A stretch of 64,000 nt of DNA, taken from NCBI GenBank assembly GCA_963922205.1, contig CAWUHX010000021.1:806001-870000 (forward strand), read 5' to 3'. The position numbers and the translations under genes were made by a program. Position 1 is the first letter of the stretch. Each line of letters starts with the position of its first letter. A model generated the notes under the pieces. That model searched no databases, was not told the origin of the DNA, and worked only from the letters and a program-made list of their open reading frames with translations. Origin of the DNA: Romanomermis culicivorax. Taxonomy: Eukaryota; Nematoda; Enoplea; Mermithida; Mermithidae. Shown one piece after another: positions 47,165 through 58,889 of the stretch.

Positions 47165-48110
47165 GAAAGGCACAACAGCGAAACTCAAAACAGCGATTCT
47201 CAAAAGAGCGAAATCTCAAAACAACGATTCTCAATACAGCGGTTCTCAAGACACCAAAGTCTCAAAACAGCGATTCTCAAAAGAGCGAATCTCAATACAT
47301 CGAATAGTAAGAAGTTCTATGCATTAGAGTAAACGCACACATCATTTTTATAATAAATGTGCAAATTAGCTATGTTAAAAAATCGTTTTTGCTCGTTGTG
47401 ATAGTCTATTTTTAGTTGCATTTGGCTATCTCAGTTTCACATGTTTCCGTGCTGCAGTTGCGGTAGGTATGCATGAACGGACCATTCCAAAATCACAAAA
47501 AATATCTGTCAGAAAAACATTTTTTCAAAACGTTTCAAAGAAAATGAAATCATGAAATAAATAAAACAAAAGAAATAAGAAAATAAAATGAAATGAATAA
47601 AATAATTAAGCAGTAAAGTCAGACACAAGACAAATAATGAAGAAACGAAAGTGCAATGTAATAAAAAGTAGGTAAAAATAGAACAAAAGTACACAACCCG
47701 AAAAAAATAAACAAAAACAACAAAAAGTGGCTCAAAAGAAAAAAAGGGAAAAGTCAATAAAGGAAAAAGAAACAAAAAACATGAATGCAGATATGTTAAC
47801 GATAAACAAACCAGAAAAAAAGCTGTTATGTCGTGAAAACACATGATATAGAGCCATAATGTCAGAAATTTGGCGATTCGAGCCAAAATGTGTGATAACC
47901 AGCATCCACCAGATCGAAATGGAGGGCCAAATAAGCCATCAGCTAAAATGTCTACCCCGCCCAATCTTCAATTTTCCATTCTAAAGATAACTTTTTTGAA
48001 AATTCGCCATTTTGAGAATCCGTTCTGAGACTTCGCTATTTTGAGAATCGCTGTATTGAGAATCTCGGTTCTGGGACTTCGCTGTTGTGTGTTCCGCTGA
48101 ATAGGGGTGA
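47165..48110. mobile_element. Word-ended repeat with terminal word AGCGATTCTCAAAAC
   Basis: The left end (47175-47320) has about nine variants of ACAGCGATTCTCAAAAC in tandem. The right end (48000-48095) has the complement, TTTTGAGAATCGCTGT, in several copies. The interior is A-rich with no credible coding frame. Confidence 0.7.
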
Positions 48111-48239
48111 AACAAATGTGTCAAAAAAAGTCCAGCGAAAGTTCTGCTGGGGGTCAAAATCACTGACCTCAGCATTAGCGTTCTGTGAACACAATATTAA
48201 AATTTTTCAACCATCTACTTGACTACCTTTCGATGCAGT

Positions 48240-48480
48240 TCCACGTCACACAGTACCGAGCGGTACTACATTACCCTTGAGGGTGCGTGCGTTTATACTT
48301 CGCTCGAAGAAGCCTGCTCGAGGAGAGCAGTCGTGCTCGAGCATCATGTAGAGCAAAGCGTATACGCCTGCTTCTAGAGGATACTCTCCGCTTTCGGCAA
48401 ATAAAACGGCGCCGAGAGAAGAAAAATTGTTTGTTCATTCTCCGAAATTTTTCTTCACGTCTGCATCTGTATTTCACCAC
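48240..48480. repeat. CTCGAG-rich patch
   Basis: A dense set of GCTCGAGG, GCTCGAGC and CGCTCGAAG words lies at 48300-48345. A similar but looser patch with TACTCGAGGG and CTACGCTCGC lies at 50050-50165 in the opposite sense. Possibly two ends of one element, but the match is weak. Confidence 0.3.
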
Positions 48481-48490
48481 TTATCTGAAC

Positions 48491-48745
48491 CATACCTGTA
48501 TGATGTCCAACCAGTTGGGAGGGGGGTAAACCCAAAATTTTAGGGTAGTTGTCTCGAAATTCCCAAAATTTTTGTGGGTGTCCCCAGAAATCCCCAAAAG
48601 TCGAGAAAAGCTGAAAATTTTTCCAAAAAAGCCACTTTCCTCTAAATTTTTTTTCGAATTGTCTCGAATTTGGCGGCGTCCCGACATTTGGGTATCGGGT
48701 TGGACCAAGCTGGGTGTCCCCCCAACTCTCTCCCCAATCATATGA
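48491..48745 (+). mobile_element. G-tract MITE
   Basis: Starts CATACCTGTATGATGTCC, continues AACCAGTTGGGAGGGGGG, and ends near CCCCAATCATATG. Same family as 56686-57133. Confidence 0.6.
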
Positions 48746-48899
48746 ATGATCTGAACTTTTCTAGTCATATTTAAACCGGAAATTTCACTGCATTTGATAC
48801 AAAAAACATAAAAGCATTGATCGTACATTTTCCGAGAAATTTCAGCTGTTATGGTATTTTCGGCAGCAGTTTTCCTGCGAACATACATGTATTTGGTAG

Positions 48900-49650
48900 T
48901 TTGGCGTCGCATGTTGTTACCCCCGCAACCGAAAACAATTGAGTAATTTTTTTGGGCAAGTCCAAAATTTTGGCGAAAAATGGCTTTTTTGAGGGCTTTA
49001 GGCCGCCTCTAACTAACTGACCCGAGGAATTTGGAAAACTGACCAAAATTCTGAGGGGTCTTCCAGTGTTGAGTTAATGTCAAAAAATTTTTCCAAAAAG
49101 TGTAACATTGACCCCCAAGAAATTGCGAGCTCGTTTAGAAAACTCACAAAATTGTTGATTCTAGCGCGAAGCTCCGAAAGAATTTGACGTTTTCATAATT
49201 TTAACGAAAAACGGACAATTCTATTATTTATACTATTTTATTGAAATTTTCGACCCGGCGAGCCAGAGGATAGCACTAGGAGCCGCATTAAATTAGCTAA
49301 AAATAGGATGGGGTGGACAGCTGACAGTTTTTAGGGCACTTCCTCGTGTTTTGTTTAGCACGGAAAACATACCTAGCGCACGCGAGCGGAGAGCAAAAGA
49401 TAGAACATATTCTATAGTCTGTTTTTCTTGAAATGCTTCCAAATAATGAAAGTGGAAAGCAAGTAGTATTTCAGACTTTTGCGATTTTCTAATAAATAAT
49501 TTATCATGAAGGACTGGAAGATTGTGAGCATACTGACCAAACCTTTATCAATTTTTCGAGTGAAAAATTTTACAATAAGAACTTTATGCAAACGATTTTG
49601 ACGACAGTACTGATTGGTGTCACTTTTCTATTTGGAAGCATTTTACAAAA
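48900..49650. other. Intergenic, no gene recognised
   Basis: AT-rich sequence with short core-repeat words (GCGCGAAGCTCCGAAAG near 49163). Nothing else can be supported. Confidence 0.4.
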
Positions 49651-49654
49651 AACT

Positions 49655-50028
49655 GACTATAGGTCATGTTTCCACATGGTCAAAAATCGATTGAGAAAAA
49701 TTTTGAGTAGGTAGACTAGTTCCTAGGGTAAATCGATGTCGCTGATCACGATATGATATCAGAAATTTTATTTGAGCAGGTCTTTACGTGTTTTTCCAAT
49801 AAAAATAATGTCTAAGTACAATAAAAACTTATTCTTGCAGAGTTTAGTCACATTCTCATCAGAGTGAGGGGAACTGACGAGCTATTTCCGCACACATATC
49901 ATTGAATGGCGTAGGCTAGCTTCGTAATCAGCGACATCGATTTACCCAAGAAACTTTTCTAATTTGAACTCAACATTTTCTTCAGTCGATTCTTGACCTA
50001 TGTGGAGACATGCTATACTAATACCCAT
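49655..50028. mobile_element. Fold-back MITE (about 370 bp)
   Basis: Two arms of about 105 bases are complementary. The left arm holds TAGGTCATGTTTCCACATGG and GGGTAAATCGATGTCGCTGA. The right arm (49925-50025) holds the complements TCAGCGACATCGATTTACCC and CCTATGTGGAGACATG. The loop is about 160 bases. No coding capacity. Confidence 0.7.
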
Positions 50029-50299
50029 ATCCTATTTGTTCTTGCTCGCCAGACTATACTCTAGTACCCTTCAGGAGTCCATACGCTTGTCCAAAGAGTA
50101 CGCTCATACTCGAGGGTCCTGAAGCTACGCTCGCAAAAGTTGCACTCACACTCTGCTACGAGAAGGAAGCCGTGGCGCACTCATTGGCTGCTCCTGTCAT
50201 TCGCTTACGGCGAAGTATCAACACACCCAGCGGGATTAGATACGAAGAATGATTCAAACGAGTCTGTTGGATTATTTTCAACTAGTGCTGGCTGAAGCT

Positions 50300-50305
50300 T
50301 TTATT
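50300..50305 (-). terminator. Candidate poly(A) signal of the hnRNP gene
   Basis: AATAAA on the minus strand about 213 bases beyond the stop codon. The nearest perfect match I noticed. Confidence 0.5.
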
Positions 50306-50517
50306 GTCATTCAACGAGGAAAAACAGCCAACACTTAAAACGACCAATCGGTATAACAGTTTTATCGCCGATCGAAAAGACGCGACGATAAAAGTGGATT
50401 CAACGATTTTTCTGTAACGCTTTCGCAAGAAAAAATAAAAATTAATACACCAAACAAAGACAATAATAACCAAAACGGCGAAAAAATAGACGGCCGAGTC
50501 ATTTAAAAATTACAGTT

Positions 50518-53500
50518 TCAATAGACATCGTTTGACCAATCTTGTTGTCCGTCGTTTTTACGTTTAGGCGAACTGTTGGATGCTCCGGTGGGCAGAGCTC
50601 GTTTCACGGGAACGCCGCCTTTAGCGCCCATTCCTCGGCTACCCTGAGCAATAAGATATTTGAAATATTCCGTAACTTTGTAACTTTAAAATGGATAGAT
50701 TGACTCCGATTCAAGTGATGAGATTGAGGAACTTCAATTGTTCTCATCAGTAACCATCATGAATATTTATGATGGATAACTTAGAATCCTTTTCCAAATC
50801 GTAATCATTTTTGATTGGTATTTTTTTGCTCACAAATAATGTCTAACGTTAGCTGAGTATACTCACAAACTTCTCGTCAGGCCTGCAATTTTGCACTAAA
50901 TCGTAGAAACATGAATATTTGCTTGCTAGAAGCATCAAGAACATAATGTAATTGAAGAGAGCGCACCCCAAGAACCCACAGGCTACTGGCTAGACATATG
51001 GCAGTCATACTTTTGATCAGCAAAGTATCGGAAAATTCCAATTTTTAAATGAAAAATGGTCATTTCCGAACAAAAATGATCAGAACTTTTCTCGGCGTTT
51101 CGTACCATAAATACCTTTTTATGGTTTTCAAAACAAAAATTACAATTTTTCTCCAAATTCTGACTTTCTTGGTGACAGAGTCGATTTGTATTCTTCAACG
51201 ACCCAGTGAAATTGAAGGGGCCGATGACCCTCACAGACCTCACTATATGATCAAAATGAACTGATTTGTTTTATACGTTAAAGGAACATGGAAAATTACT
51301 CCGAAGCTGCCACCGCGCTGGAAGGGTGGTCTCATACCCCTGCCACCACCGAATCCCATTCCACCGGCTGGTCCGTACATGGGGGGCATACTGCCGCGAC
51401 CACCTCTAACACCGCCTCGAGATCCACCGCGCGGCGATCCCTGAAAAACAAAAACAGCTTTTCTATCAAATTAGCAACAATATCGGTGCATTCAATTTTT
51501 GCGTTCACAATCAGTAAACAAGATGAATGACGCACAAACTGTAGTCGTGACTGTGAGAAACACGTATCTCAAGTTTCGAACAAGAATTGCAACATTCAAC
51601 AGAAATTTGCAGGGTAATAAACCATGGAATTTGACTTTTTCAAAAAGCTTATGTAAAAAAGGGCAAACAAATTTACTATTATAACTGCACCGACTAGTGT
51701 GAGACACTGATCATTACTCATCGTCTAAAAATTGCTTGTTACATAATTGACTTCGAGGTAAACTTACACCATAACCACCGCCCATTCCACCGCCGCGAGC
51801 AGGCGACATACCAAATGACGCTGCAGCGTAGCCGTAATCGTAACCACCACTGGCAACGGCGCTATAATCGTAGCCAGTTGCAGCACCGTAGCCGCCGTTG
51901 TAACCGTAATCGTAACCAGCGCCGTAGGGCGAACCGTAGCCTTGATACGCTTGATAAGGATCAGTCATGGGAGCGTAACCGCCACCATATCCTAAAAATT
52001 GAAATTATTAAATTTTAATACAAAATATTAACACTCCTTAATTATTATTACAATTGAAAAATCAAAAAAACAATCCTTCAGGAGAAAATTTTTCACGCTC
52101 GAATGAAGTTGCGTTCTTCAAATTTGTGTGCGCGTGATTTCTCTACGGAAAATTGTCCAAATATAAGTATAGAATTGGATACATATTACGCACCTCCTCT
52201 TCCACCACGCATGCCACCAAAACCGCCACCACCGCGAGGGAACCTTGGCATCTTTTTTCTATCAGTTTGCGGGCGAGCCAATGACACTTCGATTACCGTG
52301 CCGTGAAACTCCTTATTGTTCATTTCTTCAATTGCCTGTGAATAGGGAAGGATCAAGTGAGTTAATTACAATTTAGAAGCGTTAATTAATTACTTTCAGA
52401 GCATCTTCACGACTAAGGTAATGAACGAAACAATAATCTTTTATACGTTTGAGTTTTTCGATTTCACCGAATTGGGCGAATGTTTCCTTGACCATATCCT
52501 CTGTTACGCTATCTTTTATGTTTCGGATGTAAACCGATTTGACCTGATCGTAAACACATCGAAGATGTAAAAAATTCGGAGGAATTTATGTACCGGAGGA
52601 GTGTAGACAGGCAACGACGAAAATCGCACCTCAATATGGATCACATTTTGATATGGAACATACCGTAGCCATAACTTCTTCATCAAATTCATCTTGCGGC
52701 TCAGCCCAATCAACCACAAGATCGCAATTCCACAGTCTAAAGCGTCCATTGGAGATACGCCTTTTGGCTGTGGACGCACTTTTATGATCAACAAATTCCA
52801 AAAACGCGAATCCACGATTCCTTTTACGTTCCGGATCTTCGGTGCTAGGGTAAACGATAACATCCAATAAACCTTCGATGTCTGAAAATGGGGAAACTGC
52901 GCGTGAGGTAAACAATCGCACAAGAAAATTTCAGAATCTAGGACCGAAACGCCTCGATGACTATAATGGGCTCTGGTACAATAATCAAAAGATGTTAATT
53001 TTAACCTGCTGATTGCTGAAACTCTTCCAAAATATCCTCTTTGCTTTTTGATTTTGGAAGATTGCCAACAAATAGGCGGGTATTGGCGATAGAAACGTTA
53101 CAACGAATTTTTTTGCCCGGTCTAATTTCGTATCCATCGTACTAGAACGAAGAAAATAATCAACCAAAAATAGGCTTTGGTATTGGGTGCTTTTTCACAC
53201 AAGAAGCAAGTCTAGATAATGAAAAATTGTGTAAATAAATAATGTACAAAGCATATGAAAGTCGACATTGAACAAACTCTTTCGATTCCGCAATTCCGAA
53301 TTCATTTCTTTAGCCGATAAATCAAATCAATAAGCAAAATTTGCACTGAAAAACCGTCAAAAACCAAGCGAAGAATTTCATTGAAAAACAAAAATGTTAT
53401 GTTCAAAATTATGTTACACGCACTCATCCTGCCTTAGATGCATATAAGTTTACCTTTTCGGCGGCCTTATTGGCATCCGTTTTGTTCATAAATGTGGCGA

Positions 53501-55663
53501 AGCCATAGCATTTACTGGTACCGCTCAAGGGATCCATCATCAAACGAAAATCGTACAAAGTTCCGCATTCTTCAAATAAGGGAACGAGTTCGTCTTCGTA
53601 GACTTCTTTGGGAATCTTTCCAACGTAAACCTTAAAGAACAGGGTGATGTCTCGGTGCCGGATTTCTAGTGGGCGCTTGAACACCTGTGCTTTTATATAA
53701 AGATAAGTCCCAAAAATTTTTATTTTTATAACATTATTATAAGAGGAATCTTCAGATGTAATGATCATTTTATAAAGCGATGAGATTTAACTCATGGGCA
53801 TTCGATTGATTAAAGCTGAAAATTTACAGTGAATGCTGACGTAATCTAAACAGGTATGAAAACTTTGCGCCCAAAATTGATGTTCACCAGACTACCCCAC
53901 GGGGAGGGGTATGAGGGGGTATTGCCCCTACCTAAAGCCCTTAAAATTGATCACTGGTTGCCTAATTTTGAGACAAAATAACGTGTTTAGTGGACATTTG
54001 GCTACAGTACGGGACAACTTCGTTGCAGCACCAGTAATCTTTTGGTGAATGTCTTGGCGATATACTGGGTCTTTACTGGTAGAAATTACGACTGACCTTG
54101 GGGACCTCTGAAGTTCACGCTACAAATATGCAAGTGGAAAGGTGAAATATTACCACATTGAAAAAATAGAGTTCCCGCTGAACGACTCAACATGATTAAT
54201 GCTACGAAACTCTTACTTTTAATTGGGAGTTAGTTACTTGTATTTATACATGTAATACCGTGGGGAGAGAAGTGAAATAACAGTCTACCAGGCATCGCTA
54301 GGGGTCAGAGGTAGTAAACTTATCTAGGCCGACATGGCTACTTAAATATCATAAAAAATGCTGAAGAAGCACGAGAAAAAAGCTCGCAATTATTTTAAAA
54401 CTTGTAGAGAAAAAAACCCTATTCCAAAAATTATTATGGAGTAGAAAAAAGTTCGAGGTTTATATGAAATGGCAGGCATAGAACATTTATTGACGACGTT
54501 GTAAAGAAATTTCTCATTCACGGTTGGTACTATGATGATTTGTTTTTAGCGGTTCTGAGACTCAGAGAAAGCTTTCCATGCCTTCAAGCCTGCGTGGAGT
54601 CGATAGCCTCCGGTGAACAGGAATGCTGATATTATGCCTCACCTCGCATCCGCCAGTAGGAACGGTGCCTTCATATCCGGGCGGTGGACCACCATATTTT
54701 CTTTGACCAATGGTTACTTCTAGTGGGTATCCTTTCTTTTCTAAAACAGCCTGCAAAAAATTATATTTCTCTGAAGGATAGGAAAATAACAAATTCGTAG
54801 AATTACCATCAATTTATCAGTAGCAGGCGCATAAACGACGGGAGTGCTTTGAGCAACCTGAGGACCGAGTAGCTTGACGCGTTCTTTGAAATTTTTAATC
54901 AACGATCCAAGGTACGCCGACGGATTTAAAATGCCCATCAAGTTAGATTTGCGGAATTGATTTAAAACGAATCGACCGTGCTCGGGTTGTATGTTTTTCA
55001 CAAATTCCAACGTACGTTCCTCTAGACATTCGGACGTGAATATTCCTGAAAACGCGAAAAGACGTCCAGGTAGTTTTGTAGTAATCCGGGTGTAATGTAT
55101 TTTTTTTGTAGTAATACGCATTAAATTTCAATATTTTCCATCCTCATTCGACTAAGGTTCACAATTGGTACCTTTACTAACATTATTCTTAAGATTCCTA
55201 CAGTGCTGTGCCCTCAGTTCATTAATCAACTCATAACAGGAACCCAGCCAATAACTAAAAATCAGAGAATTGGAGGAGTGAGTCTCGCCAGCCCTCTAAT
55301 GTATTCGGTCTACTTTTAATAGCCCCATGGGCATGGAAGACGATCAACAATACCTGCATTTAAAAGTTCCATAACTTCGGCAGCTACGATCGGACTAATA
55401 CCATATTGAATAACCTTTTGATAACTGGGATCTTCAGAGTAATCTTTATTTTCCAGATCGTCGTATGGGTAAATCACACCGCCTAGATTAGCGCTGCTCG
55501 CCCCAGACGCCCACCCGCTATTGTCCATAGGAGTTTGTTCTTGATCTTCGGCGGGCAAATCGGTTTTGACGTTACCGTTCGTCGAATCTTCGTAAGCGAC
55601 GCCGACGGTTGCTTCGGCTACGAAACTTTTAACATCTTCCGCACCCGTTGACGTATCCATCAT
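50518..55663 (-). CDS. HNRNPR: hnRNP R / hnRNP Q (SYNCRIP)-type RNA-binding protein, 11 exons
   Basis: This family binds mRNA in the nucleus and cytoplasm and acts in splicing, stability and translation. Coding exons (minus order): 55354-55663, 54807-55045, 54643-54750, 53454-53630, 53006-53141, 52664-52881, 52394-52543, 52194-52335, 51768-51991, 51300-51440, 50518-50643. All are GT-AG and keep phase, giving 656 residues (human hnRNP R is about 633). An acidic N-terminus and the NURR helical domain come first. RRM1 follows (VYVGKIPKEVYEDELVPLFE), then RRM2 (LFVGNLP; RNRGFAFLEF) and RRM3 (VYIRNIKDSVTEDM; YCFVHY). Next are an RGG patch, a Tyr/Gly-rich low-complexity segment (exon 51768-51991), a second RGG patch, and a basic SPKRK motif resembling a nuclear signal near the C-terminus. 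RRM1 and RRM2 are adjacent, as in the family. Two consecutive ATGs (55661 and 55658) both fit. Intron 3 (53631-54642) carries a dispersed repeat. Confidence 0.93.
53882..54115 (+). repeat. Dispersed repeat inside hnRNP intron 3
   Basis: Close match to 32070-32250 (GGGGAGGGGTATGAGGGGGT, TAAAATTGATCACTGG, ACGTGTTTAGTGGACATTTG). The two copies differ by an insertion of about 70 bases here near 54005-54085. Confidence 0.7.
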
Positions 55664-56610
55664 ATTGAATAAGTATAATTTATCAATTGGAACTAAAAGA
55701 TCGCCCGTCTCTTAAAATGTCTACATTTTTTGCGAGTCGATTCACAAAACTTATTATTCATACGATATTATATTACGTATTTCATTTTGCATTTCTCTTT
55801 TTATTCTACTTTGTGTAACAGCAATAAATATTTTTCATTCATTCATTCAGGTGTCAAAAAAAATATAGCAGACCCACTGGTGATGTTCGTCGGATATCAG
55901 AATTTTCGTATCTACGGATTTGAAAAAATATCCGGATATCCGGACCCTTTAAGGAAAGTCAGAGCACTAAATAGAATCGTCGAACAGGCGATGGTAAAAT
56001 TAAACTAATTTTTAGATGACATAAATGCGAATTGAGCAACTAAAAGAGTTGAGAACTATAACGATAAACATCTTAAGCTTTTGCTGACAAACTTGCAGTT
56101 TTTTATTTTCGGTTTACCTTCTCTTGTGGTTGACATTTTCTGCTTGTTTGAAAGGTTTTTTTATTCTGATTTCCATCAGACTACATCAATAGTACTGTTT
56201 AAGCTCGTAAAACTTTTTCAATGTCTGTTTTAGCGAAATCCTTGGAATTTATCCAATCTCACTCGAAAAACAATGTGCTGAGCGAGCAGGTAATACATTT
56301 TCAGCACATACAGTTCAAATAGTAAATAATTTTCTACTATGTTGTCTCGTACAATTTTTTTTCAATAAGAGACATATAGATGAACAAAATAGTCAGTACC
56401 AAACACAGGCACAATTTTTTCTTATTCACACTTATAGCTTTTTCCACAAATGTGAAGAAAATTTGGGCCGTCAAGAACAAAAAGGTGTCTTCTACTGCGT
56501 CCTAGAAAGTCAAAATTTCTAAATTTTACAGCGCTTAAATCTTAATTTAAATTCGGCTTTTACATCACTAACACTATCACAAACAATAACAATAATGTTC
56601 ACTAAACATA
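55664..56610. other. Upstream flank of the hnRNP gene
   Basis: AT-rich. No second gene was recognised on either strand. Promoter elements could not be identified with any confidence. Confidence 0.4.
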
Positions 56611-56611
56611 G

Positions 56612-56690
56612 ATACCAGACATGCACGGCAAGAATTTTCCAGGAGGAGGAGGAGGATCCTCTGACTTTTTATCGAGGGGTAGGGGCATAC
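56612..56690 (+). repeat. Fragment of the 9-bp-TSD MITE
   Basis: Begins CAGACATGCACGGCAAGAAT like 31684 and is cut off by the following G-tract MITE. Confidence 0.5.
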
Positions 56691-57133
56691 CTGTAAGAAG
56701 TCCGACCAGTTGGGGGGGGGGGGTAAATCCGAAATTTTGGGGAGAGGGGTAGAAAAAAGTCGAAATTTTTCCCCCAAAAAGCCAAAAAACATACACTTTT
56801 TTGCAAATTTTTTCAATTTTTTCCAAACCGGGGGGGAGGGGTATTGGACGATTTTGGGTACAGGGTTGGCTAAGTTGGGGAGGGGGGCCCCCCTCAAGTA
56901 CAGGTATGAGTTGGGGAGAGGGTAAACCAAAATTTTGAGGTGGGGAGTCGAAAAATTCCAAATATTCTCCCAAAAAAGACCAAAAAGTCACCTTTTACCC
57001 TAATTTTTTCGAGTTAGGGGGGGGGGTTGGGTATAGGGTCGACCAAGTTGGGGGTTGGGGTTCCGACATTTGGGTATAGGGTCAATCAAGCTGGGGGTGG
57101 GGTCCCCTCAACCTCCTTCCATTCACAGGTATG
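56686..57133 (+). mobile_element. Two head-to-tail G-tract MITEs
   Basis: First copy 56686-56908, from CATACCTGTAAGAAGTCCG to AGTACAGGTATG. Second copy 56905-57133, ending TTCACAGGTATGG. Both have G8-G11 runs near the ends and an A-rich middle (GTCGAAA, CCCAAAAAA). Confidence 0.8.
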
Positions 57134-57206
57134 GATAGGGGGGGGGGGGGTGGGCGAGGAAAAAACAAGAAAAGTTCCACTACATGCACATAGGGGCGGG
57201 CATAGT

Positions 57207-58270
57207 TTTTTAGCATTTTACAAGCCATGGCTTGTTAGACTGACAAAATGGCTTGTAGAATTTTAGTCCAACAAGCCAAAATGGCTTGTCAGAATTTTTT
57301 GAGTCATGTGTTTGATCATATCGGATACAGAAAAGATGCATTTTGGTGCATTTTAGAAGGTCATAATCTCAAAATCTTCGCGCCGGTTGTAACTTAAATA
57401 AGTATTATTATTTATTTCCTAGCTCAGCCGCTGCTCCTAACATGTTTACCTTCACTTATCATTTAATCTTAAATAGTTTTAATCATCTTAAACGTATTAT
57501 CCCATGTTTTAATTGGTAATCTTCAATATTTCATCTTGATATTTAATGAAGATTCACATTTTCCCTTGACACATTTTTTGAGAAAGATCACGTCAAGTCT
57601 GTAAACTTTTTGAAGCGATTATTCCTTCCTTAATGTAAAATCAATCCAAAAGCTTCATGGAAGTAGTTTTCGAAAATTTCTACTCTTCTTACCCATATCT
57701 TTTCGGCCAAGTTCATGAGAGTGTGTGAATAAATTAATGGTTTTAAAATTTTTCAAACATAAAATTCAAGAAATTACGACTTTTGAACAGAAAATTCAAA
57801 TCTAATTCTTCAAATAAGTGTTTGGAAAATTGATTTTCCAGCATCGCAGAATGTCAATACCCAAAAAATTTTTCCAGTGTTTCAGGCAGGAAAGATTAAT
57901 AGCTTTTTTGGGCTCTCACTTGTCATCATAGAGGACTTAACCGTCGATTTCTCATGTAATTCAAAGTCATTATGTTCTTGGATAGTTTGCTGGAAAATTT
58001 GTTCCACAATGATTGTAGATATTAGACTTCGATCAAACTCAAAAATTCCAAATGTTTCCTGAATTTTAATGAATTAACAGCTCTAAAATGTTATTGAATA
58101 ATGTTGAATGACATCTCTTTTTTGATCAATTGCCGTGATGCTCAATATATACATTTCTTTAAAAAAATAACCTAGCATTGGAATTTATTCACGTATATAC
58201 TGATATTATAAAATTGGCTTGTAAAATTTTAGGTCAACAAGCCACTTGGCTTGTGACTCGCAGGTCAAAA
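57207..58270 (-). mobile_element. Word-ended repeat, copy C (terminal word ACAAGCCA/TGGCTTGT)
   Basis: The core is the reverse complement of copies A and B (GATACAGAAAAGATGCATTT, CTTTTCGGCCAAGTTCATGA). The left end has CAAGCCATGGCTTG and AACAAGCCAAAATGGCTTGT. The right end has TTGGCTTGTAAAATTTTAGG and CAAGCCACTTGGCTTG. No coding capacity. Confidence 0.75.
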
Positions 58271-58486
58271 AAAAAACCCCTGGGGGCGGGGTAAACCCCC
58301 TTACCTGAGACCCTGGCCACTCCCCTGAACTTTTGTTTGCAAGACAGCTTTTTTGATGATTTTTGTGCATATTTTGTGTGAAAAATAAGCTCTCAGATTT
58401 TTTTGTTTTTTGCTCACGTACCCTCTACCCCCTGGTTAAAAAGTCCCTTCCCCCTGAAAAATTCTTGCCGTGCATGTCTGTTCCGC
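58262..58486 (-). mobile_element. Copy of the 9-bp-TSD MITE, inverted
   Basis: Reverse complement of 31684-31928: GAAAAATTCTTGCCGTGCAT near the right edge, CAAGACAGCTTTTTTGATGA in the middle and TGGCCACTCCCCTGAAC. Abuts copy C of the word-ended repeat. Confidence 0.65.
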
Positions 58487-58889
58487 AATTATGTTTTTCA
58501 TACTAAATATTCAAAAAATCACCAAAAGGCAGTCTTGGAGAAAGTTCTGGAGGGTGTTTGACGATTTTTTTCGGGCCAGGAGGGAGTTTCTAGAGTCCCT
58601 GGTCTATACAACTAGTCTAAGATGAAAAATGGAGCTTTCAGCAATTTTTTAGTTTTTTGACCTACCAAACATTCTTAAAAATTAAACCAGAAAAAACAAC
58701 TAAAAAATCATAGAAAAACCAAAGAGTCGAAATTCCAAATTTCGTTCTTGTCAACCCTACTGTTGTTTAGAATATTCAGGGATTGTACAAGACAGATAAA
58801 AACTAAAATTTTTTATTTAATATATCGCTTTTCGCCTCATCACTAGTTGTATCAGATTTACCAGAAACAGTAACGACAGCGATATGTTA

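Noticed and set aside
47509..47964. 151-codon Phe/Leu-rich minus frame
   Set aside because: Translation of an A-rich interior of a repeat element. Low complexity, no motif beyond hydrophobic runs.
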